From Tautonia plasticadhaerens (lineage in GTDB: Bacteria > Planctomycetota > Planctomycetia > Isosphaerales > Isosphaeraceae): a DNA stretch of 64,000 nucleotides. The stretch lies in the NCBI RefSeq assembly GCF_007752535.1, contig NZ_CP036426.1:3286001-3350000 (forward strand), in the 5' to 3' direction. The translations under genes were made by a program, and so were the position numbers. Positions 59,207 through 64,000 of the stretch are shown here, piece by piece. Below the pieces are notes generated by a model that saw nothing but the letters and a program-made list of their open reading frames with translations, was not told the origin of the DNA and did not search any database. How positions within the stretch are numbered: the stretch's first letter is position 1; every line of letters begins with the position of its first letter.

Positions 59207-61087
59207 ATGGAATTCACCAGACGCACCGTCCTCGGGACGATCGGCGCCGCCGGGGCGGGGCTCGCCGTCGAGGCCCGGGGGCAGCAGATCCCCCGGCCCC
59301 CCGACCCGAGCGTCCCGGTCCACGCCGCCGAGCCCGCCCAGGCCCCCGGCGTCCGGGGCCGGATGACCGGCGCGAAGGCCGCCGCCCTGGCCTTCTCCGC
59401 CGAGCGGGTCCCCTGCGTCTTCGGCGTGCCGGGTGCCCAGAACAACGAGTTCTGGGACGCGATGAAGTCGATCGGCCTGCCCTACATGCTCACCAGCCAC
59501 GAGTCGGCCGCCCCGGTCATGGCCGACGCCTCCGCCCGGGTCTCCGGCCGGGTCGGCGCCTTCGCCCTGATCCCCGGCCCCGGGCTGACCAACGCCATGA
59601 CCGGCATCGGCGAGGCCCTGCTGGACACCATCCCCCTCGTCGCCCTCGTCACCGACGTGAAGCGGGGCCCCAAGGCCCCCCTCGGCCAGGTCCACTCGCT
59701 GAACAACGCCGCTATCCTGCGGACGGTCACGAAGGCCGTCTTCGAGGTCCACCACCCCGGCCAGATCGCCGCTGCCATCCACCGGGCCTTCCAGGTCGCC
59801 CGGGCAGGCCCGCCGGGGCCGGTCGGCGTCGTCGTGCCGTACGACCTCCTGTCACAGACCTGGGACTACGACGAGCCGGTCCCCCCCGAACTCGCCCCCC
59901 CCTGGGACGAGGCCGCCTACCGCCGGGCCCTGGACGTGCTCCGGGACCCGAACCGCAAGGTCGGCATCTACGCCGGACTCGGCGCCGCCGAGGCCGCCGC
60001 CGAGCTGATGGCCGTCGCCGAGCTGCTCCAGGCCCCCGTCGCCACCACCGTCAGCGGCAAGGGGGTGATCCCCGACGACCACCCGCTCGCCGTCGGCTGG
60101 GGCTACGGCTCCTTCGGGACGAAGGCCGCCGAGCGGGCCTTCGGGCAGGTCGACGCGGTGATCGCCGTCGGCGCCCGATACAGCGAGGTCTCGACGGCCA
60201 ACTACAACGTCCCGAAGCACGATCACCTGATCCACGTCGACATCGACCCGAACGTCCTGGGCCGCAACGTGCCCGCCTCGGTCAAGGTCCACGCCGACTC
60301 CCGCCTGTTCCTCGCCCGGCTGCTGGCCGACGGCGAGCAGGTCCGGCGCCGCCCCGACCCCCGGCTCATCCAGGCCGTCTACCAGGACCGGGAGGCCGAG
60401 CGTGCCCAGCATCAGGAGGTGCAGATCAAGGACGGCGTCGACCCGATGCGCTTCCTCGCCCTGCTCGGCGAGTCGCTCGGCCAGGACGGCCTGATGTTCG
60501 TGGACGTGACCGCCTCGACCCACTGGGCGGCCGAGTCGATCCGCCGCAACGCCCCGAGGCGCTACGTCACCCCGGCCGACAACCAGAGCATGGGCTGGGC
60601 CGTCTCCGCCGCCATCGGCGCCCAGCGGACCCGCCCGGACCTGCCCGTCGCCTGCGTCACCGGGGACGGCTGCTTCCTCATGTCCGGCCTGGAGGCGTCG
60701 ACCGCCGCCCGGGCCCACCTGCCGGTCAAGCTCTTCGTCCTGGACGACGGCGCCTACCACTACATGCAGATGCTCCAGGAGCCGCTGTTCAACCGCACCA
60801 CCGCCACCGTGCTGGCGAACCTGGACTACCCCGCGCTCGCCCGGGGGATGGGCCTGGCCTCGCTCTCGATCGAGACCAACGACCAGGTCCTCGGCGGGAT
60901 CGCCGCCGCGCTGGCCCACCCGGGGCCGATCCTCGTCCGGGTGGCCATCTCCTACGAGGGGCGGGACATCCGCTGGCTCCAGTCGCTCCGCTCGTCCTAC
61001 CTCGACAAGGCGAGCACCGGCCAGAAGGCGCGGATGGCCTTCCGCCTCCTCGGCCGGGCGGCGAATCCTGCGCTGGAGAGCGACTGA
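59207..61087 (+). CDS. Tat-exported thiamine-diphosphate enzyme (acetolactate-synthase-like)
   Basis: A 626-residue enzyme of the pyruvate oxidase/acetohydroxyacid synthase superfamily. All three domains are present: Pyr domain with the catalytic Glu in LTSHESAAPVMADASAR (about 94-110), central domain (VGIYAGLGAAEAA) and PP domain with GDGCFLMSGLE (about 486) and LDDGAYHYMQ about 25 residues later, where the usual diphosphate/Mg motif has NN. It begins MEFTRRTVLGTIGAAGAGLA, a twin-arginine signal followed by a disordered Pro-rich linker, so it appears to be exported folded with its cofactor. That is unusual for this superfamily. The reaction is unknown; typical members decarboxylate 2-oxo acids. 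It stands alone. Confidence 0.9.
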   Translation: MEFTRRTVLGTIGAAGAGLAVEARGQQIPRPPDPSVPVHAAEPAQAPGVRGRMTGAKAAALAFSAERVPCVFGVPGAQNNEFWDAMKSIGLPYMLTSHESAAPVMADASARVSGRVGAFALIPGPGLTNAMTGIGEALLDTIPLVALVTDVKRGPKAPLGQVHSLNNAAILRTVTKAVFEVHHPGQIAAAIHRAFQVARAGPPGPVGVVVPYDLLSQTWDYDEPVPPELAPPWDEAAYRRALDVLRDPNRKVGIYAGLGAAEAAAELMAVAELLQAPVATTVSGKGVIPDDHPLAVGWGYGSFGTKAAERAFGQVDAVIAVGARYSEVSTANYNVPKHDHLIHVDIDPNVLGRNVPASVKVHADSRLFLARLLADGEQVRRRPDPRLIQAVYQDREAERAQHQEVQIKDGVDPMRFLALLGESLGQDGLMFVDVTASTHWAAESIRRNAPRRYVTPADNQSMGWAVSAAIGAQRTRPDLPVACVTGDGCFLMSGLEASTAARAHLPVKLFVLDDGAYHYMQMLQEPLFNRTTATVLANLDYPALARGMGLASLSIETNDQVLGGIAAALAHPGPILVRVAISYEGRDIRWLQSLRSSYLDKASTGQKARMAFRLLGRAANPALESD

Positions 61088-61120
61088 TCGGGGGCGGATC
61101 GGCTCGACGCCCGGGCATCG

Positions 61121-61831
61121 CTAGCCGGTCGGGACCGGGTACGGTCGGGACCTCGCCTCGTCCACCAAATCGTAGACCGAGGCGGCCCACCGTGCCGCCC
61201 CCCCGGGGTCGAGGGCCGCCCGGCCCCCGGCCCCGAGGGCGTCGACCAGCCCCGGCGCCTTCCGCAGCGCCCCCGCGTCCCCCAGCCATTCCAGCAGGCT
61301 GCCGACCGCCCCCGGGATCCCCGCCCGCTCGTCGGCGACGGCGGCCACGACCAGCAGCCCGGCCCCCCGGAGCAGCCGTCGGGGCCCGACCGGGCCCAGG
61401 CGGTCGGCGAAGGCCCCGGGCATCTCCCGGAAATCGGCCTCGCCGAACCGGGAGAGCCGGGCCTCCCGCAGCCCGTCGGCGGCGGCGACGAGCTTCTCGT
61501 AGGGGCCGGCCCGCTCGGGGACGGCCCTCGAGAGGGCCTTCGAGAGCACCCGGAGGTGCACCTCCAGCAAATAGCTCGGCATCCCCCGATTCGAGAGCAC
61601 CGAGGCCAGCCAGGTCACCTGGTTGCGGATATGAGGCGGCTCGTACCGCCTCAGGCGGGCCAGCCAGGCGCTGTCGCTCCGGGTGAAACGCTCGCCCCGC
61701 TCGCCGTACCTCCAGGCGTAGTAGGGGAAGATCCGGTAGGTCACCCGGCCGGCGCGCAGGGCCGCGTCGACCTCCCGGGGGTCGTCGGGGATCGAGACGT
61801 AGCCGGCCTCGGGGTTCAGCGGGTTGGTCAT
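61121..61831 (-). CDS. Unknown protein
   Basis: A 236-residue cytoplasmic protein that I do not recognise. It starts MTNPLNPEAGYVSIPDDPRE, has an aromatic patch (RIFPYYAWRYGERGERF) and a mostly helical remainder ending DLVDEARSRPYPVPTG. No signal, membrane segment or catalytic motif is seen. It lies 30 bp after the SDR gene and should be the last gene of the sialidase-SDR operon. Its codon use matches its neighbours. Confidence 0.75.
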   Translation of the reverse strand: MTNPLNPEAGYVSIPDDPREVDAALRAGRVTYRIFPYYAWRYGERGERFTRSDSAWLARLRRYEPPHIRNQVTWLASVLSNRGMPSYLLEVHLRVLSKALSRAVPERAGPYEKLVAAADGLREARLSRFGEADFREMPGAFADRLGPVGPRRLLRGAGLLVVAAVADERAGIPGAVGSLLEWLGDAGALRKAPGLVDALGAGGRAALDPGGAARWAASVYDLVDEARSRPYPVPTG

Positions 61832-61861
61832 GCTCGGGTCCGCCCCGGGGGCGCCTCCCGG

Positions 61862-62662
61862 TCAGAAGCAGATGTCCACGATCCCGCCCTCGACCCGGTG
61901 CGCCGCCCCGCTGGTGGCCGAGGCGAGCGGCGAGCAGAGGTAGGCCGCATGCGCCGCCACCTCCTCGGGGGTGGCGAACCGGCGGATCAGCGAGGAGGGC
62001 CGGACCATCGGCACGAACTCGGCCTTCATCGCCTCGGCGGTGGTGCCGCGTTGCTCGGCCATCTTCGCCACGAAGGTGGCCACGCCCTCGGTCCAGGTCG
62101 GGCCGGGCAGCAGCGAGTTGACCGTCACCCCGGTGCCGGCCAGGGCCTTGGCCAGGCCCCGGGCGATGGCCAGCTGCGCCGTCTTGGTCATCCCGTAGTG
62201 GACCATCTCCTCGGGGATGTTGATGCCCGACTCGCTGGAGATGAACAGGATCCGGCCCCATCCCCGGTCCCTCATGCCGCACATCACGGCCCGGGAGCAG
62301 CGGACGCCGGACATGACGTTCACGTCGAAGAACCGCCGCCAGTCCTCGTCGGGGATCTCCTCGAACGGCTTCGGCTCGAAGATGCCGACGTTGTTGACCA
62401 GGATGTCGACCGGCCCGATCGCCTCGGCCCCCGTGATGAGCGTGTCGACGCCCTCGGCAGAGTCCAGGGCGCAGACGATGCCGTGCACCGTCCCGCCCCC
62501 GAGGGCGGACAGCTCCTTCGCGGTCGCCTCCACCGACTCCGGGTTCCGGCCGTTGACCACGACCGTCGCCCCCTCGGCCGCCAGGGCCGACGCGATCGCC
62601 CGGCCGATCCCGGCCGTCGACCCGGTCACCACCGCGAGCTTCCCCTCGAGCTGCAAGTCCAT
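61862..62662 (-). CDS. Short-chain dehydrogenase/reductase
   Basis: Classical SDR oxidoreductase of 266 residues. NAD(P) loop TGSTAGIGRAI (14-24), NNVGIF (the NNAG motif with Val), catalytic Ser in ILFISSESG, and Tyr-x-x-x-Lys in MVHYGMTKTAQLA. After the active site comes VNSLLPGPTWTEGV, the usual PG motif. An Arg in strand two (VVNGRNPES) favours NADP. The substrate cannot be told. It lies 33 bp after the sialidase-like gene and 30 bp before the unknown gene, all on one strand. A role in sugar or sugar-acid oxidation would fit the neighbour but is only inferred. Confidence 0.94.
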   Translation of the reverse strand: MDLQLEGKLAVVTGSTAGIGRAIASALAAEGATVVVNGRNPESVEATAKELSALGGGTVHGIVCALDSAEGVDTLITGAEAIGPVDILVNNVGIFEPKPFEEIPDEDWRRFFDVNVMSGVRCSRAVMCGMRDRGWGRILFISSESGINIPEEMVHYGMTKTAQLAIARGLAKALAGTGVTVNSLLPGPTWTEGVATFVAKMAEQRGTTAEAMKAEFVPMVRPSSLIRRFATPEEVAAHAAYLCSPLASATSGAAHRVEGGIVDICF

Positions 62663-62695
62663 GGATGTCGTTCTCGGTTGATGATTCGGGTCGGA

Positions 62696-63739
62696 TCAGA
62701 GTCGATCGGGGTCCAGCGCGACGTGCTTCACCCGCTCCCGCTTCCAGGTGTAGGTGACGTGCACCATCCCGTCGTCGGCCTGGATGACGGCCGGATACGA
62801 GTACTCTCCCGGCCCGGATTCCAGGGTGTGGACCATCCTCCAGGATTCGCCGTCGTCGTCGGAGATCGCCACGTTCAGCGGCGATCGGCCCCGCCCGGTG
62901 GCATTGTAGACGAGCAGGTGCCGGCCGTCGGCCAGGGTCACGGCGTCGGTCCCGGAGTTGGGGTTGGGCAGGTCGGTCAGGGCCATCGCCCCCCAGGAAT
63001 CCCCGCCGTCGGTCGATTTCGACACCCAGATCCGCCCCTGTCGGCTGCGTCCCAGCGCGATCAGCGTGCCGTCGGTGGCGGTCAGCAGGCTCGGCTGGAT
63101 GGCGCCGATGGCCTCGCCGTCGTTGATCGGCCCGATCCGCGTCCAGGTCCGGCCGAGGTCGTCGGTGCGCTCGAAGTGGACCCGCCAGCCGTCCTCCTCG
63201 GTGCTGGAGCCGCAGAGGATCGAGCCGTCGGCCGTGGCGATCGGCTTGTTCTTGACCGGCCCGAGGATCCCCTCAGGCAATCGTCGGGGGGTCGACCACG
63301 TCTCGCCGCCGTCGGGGCTGGTCGAGAGCATCCCCCACCACTCCCTCGGGCTCGGGCCGACCTTGGAGAAGAGCATCAGCGGGCCGCCTTCGGGCAGGTA
63401 CAGGACCGGGTTCCAGCAGGGATGCCGGCGGACCTCGCCGCCGGGGGTCGCGTACTGGACGCCGTCGGCCACCTCGACCGGGCTCGACCACGCCCCCCCC
63501 GGCGACTTCCTCGCCACCCAGATCCCCACGTCCGGGTTCTTCTCGTGAGTGCCGCCGAACCAGGCCGCAACCAGCGTGCCGTCACCGAGCGACTCGATCG
63601 TCGAGGCGTGACACTGCGGGGTCGGCGCCTCCTCGTAGACGAACTCCTCGACCTGCACCGGGGACTGTCCCCGGGCCATCGCGGCCGAGAACACCAGCAC
63701 CGTCAACGCTCCTGACACCGAGCACCAGGGGGACTTCAT
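62696..63739 (-). CDS. Secreted sialidase-fold (BNR-repeat) protein
   Basis: Six-bladed propeller protein of about 347 residues with a Sec signal (GALTVLVFSAAMARGQ). Asp-box repeats are seen in STSPDGGETWS, SKSTDGGDSWG and ISDDDGESWR. The first blade has CHASTIESLGDGTLVAAWFG GTHE, where the family places a catalytic Arg/Asp set; HPCWNPVLYLPEGG and the late TLESGPGEYSYPAVIQADDG, with the active-site Tyr, fit the exo-alpha-sialidase subfamily. ATG 63739 was chosen for the signal. Substrates of planctomycete members are unknown and need not contain sialic acid. Confidence 0.88.
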   Translation of the reverse strand: MKSPWCSVSGALTVLVFSAAMARGQSPVQVEEFVYEEAPTPQCHASTIESLGDGTLVAAWFGGTHEKNPDVGIWVARKSPGGAWSSPVEVADGVQYATPGGEVRRHPCWNPVLYLPEGGPLMLFSKVGPSPREWWGMLSTSPDGGETWSTPRRLPEGILGPVKNKPIATADGSILCGSSTEEDGWRVHFERTDDLGRTWTRIGPINDGEAIGAIQPSLLTATDGTLIALGRSRQGRIWVSKSTDGGDSWGAMALTDLPNPNSGTDAVTLADGRHLLVYNATGRGRSPLNVAISDDDGESWRMVHTLESGPGEYSYPAVIQADDGMVHVTYTWKRERVKHVALDPDRL

Positions 63740-63962
63740 CGAGGACACGCTCCAAGGGGGGATTCGAGGAGGCCCCGGCCGGGCGGGGCGGACTCCCCCC
63801 AGGATGCCCGGCCGCCCTCGGAGAATCCAGGAGCGATCGTCGAGCGATCGGTCGAACGCCGGCGACCCGGATCGGGGGGCCCGCCCTCCTCCCCGGCGCT
63901 GACGCCCGCCCCCGGGGTCCGGTACGATGGCCGCCTCGACCCGCCACGGAGGGAGCCCCGCC
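63740..63962. promoter_or_regulatory. Divergent gap at the right edge
   Basis: This 223-bp gap separates the sialidase-like gene from a rightward gene that starts at 63963. It is uniformly GC-rich; promoters must be here but no boxes can be read with confidence. Confidence 0.35.
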
Positions 63963-64000
63963 ATGACCACCGATGCCGCCCCCTTCCCCCCCCTCGCCCT
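63963..64000 (+). CDS. Partial unknown protein, N-terminus only
   Basis: ATG 63963 is preceded by a strong ribosome site (ACGGAGGGAG) at about 8 nt and starts MTTDAAPFPPLA before the window ends. Twelve residues are too few for a family call. Confidence 0.5.
   Translation, partial: MTTDAAPFPPLA

Noticed and set aside
61121-61831. Assignment of the unknown operon gene to a sugar-processing family
   Set aside because: Only its neighbours suggest this; no motif in the protein itself supports it.
1-64000. tRNA or rRNA genes, or an att site next to the mobile-element cluster
   Set aside because: No cloverleaf with a TTCGANTC-type arm or rRNA segment was recognised anywhere, and the integrated-element remnants have no visible attachment duplication.

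Overview
This 64 kb window is about 70% G+C and comes from a planctomycete, most likely a member of the Isosphaeraceae (Tautonia/Isosphaera-like). The evidence is a set of planctomycete hallmarks: a DUF1559 protein with a prepilin-type N-terminus, a DUF1501 Tat-signal protein, an arylsulfatase, a PEP-CTERM protein, a DUF1571 protein, and an rsmH gene standing outside any cell-division cluster. No rRNA, tRNA or CRISPR array was seen.

Layout. 1-5.1 kb: a tail-to-edge partial gene and an RND efflux adaptor/pump pair. 5.4-15.8 kb: a long run of minus-strand genes, namely a DUF4239 membrane protein, a four-gene Dyp-peroxidase operon, an HdeD-like protein, a PHB-depolymerase-like esterase, a DUF1571 protein, a glycine-rich secreted protein and an outer-membrane barrel protein. 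16-22.9 kb: a transposon graveyard. It holds an IS256-type element with both terminal repeats, an excisionase-like plus truncated ATPase module cut by an IS3 element, an ISAzo13 relic and an IS5 relic, with one intact PEP-CTERM gene among them.

22.9-30.3 kb: a tight minus-strand cluster that reads as an undescribed biosynthetic gene cluster. It contains a FeeM-like N-acyl amino acid synthase, a DevCAB-type ABC exporter (permease, ATPase, membrane-fusion protein), a ThiF/E1-like adenylating enzyme, an Acg-like nitroreductase and a glycosyltransferase. Overlapping stops and starts imply translational coupling of the first six genes. My reading is that FeeM makes a long-chain N-acyl amino acid, the E1-like and flavin enzymes modify it, DevCAB exports it, and the glycosyltransferase may decorate it.

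30.3-36.3 kb: mostly decayed sequence (a carboxymuconolactone-decarboxylase pseudogene and a DUF1579 relic), plus DUF1697, a tiny proline-rich gene and a large PAS-GAF-PAS sensor histidine kinase. 36.8-48.4 kb: three translationally coupled genes encoding a BRCT/HEAT protein, a giant WD40-HEAT protein (2,170 aa) and a SWIM-zinc-finger/WGR protein. These resemble PARP-type DNA-damage sensor parts without a catalytic domain. They are followed closely by rsmH, a retron-type reverse transcriptase with NAxxH and VTG motifs, and an FHA-STAS-FHA-STAS signalling protein.

52.8-64 kb: typical planctomycete chromosome. It carries a zinc-ribbon membrane protein, DUF1559, an NDH-2-like flavoprotein, DUF1501, a sulfatase, a Tat-exported thiamine-diphosphate enzyme, a sialidase-like protein/SDR/unknown operon, and the start of a further gene. 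Several strong noncoding structures stand out: a 32-bp perfect palindrome (9860-9891), a 161-bp element with nested inverted repeats (14476-14636), and a 28-bp perfect inverted repeat (36491-36574). Family assignments are from recognised motifs and recall; no database search was run.
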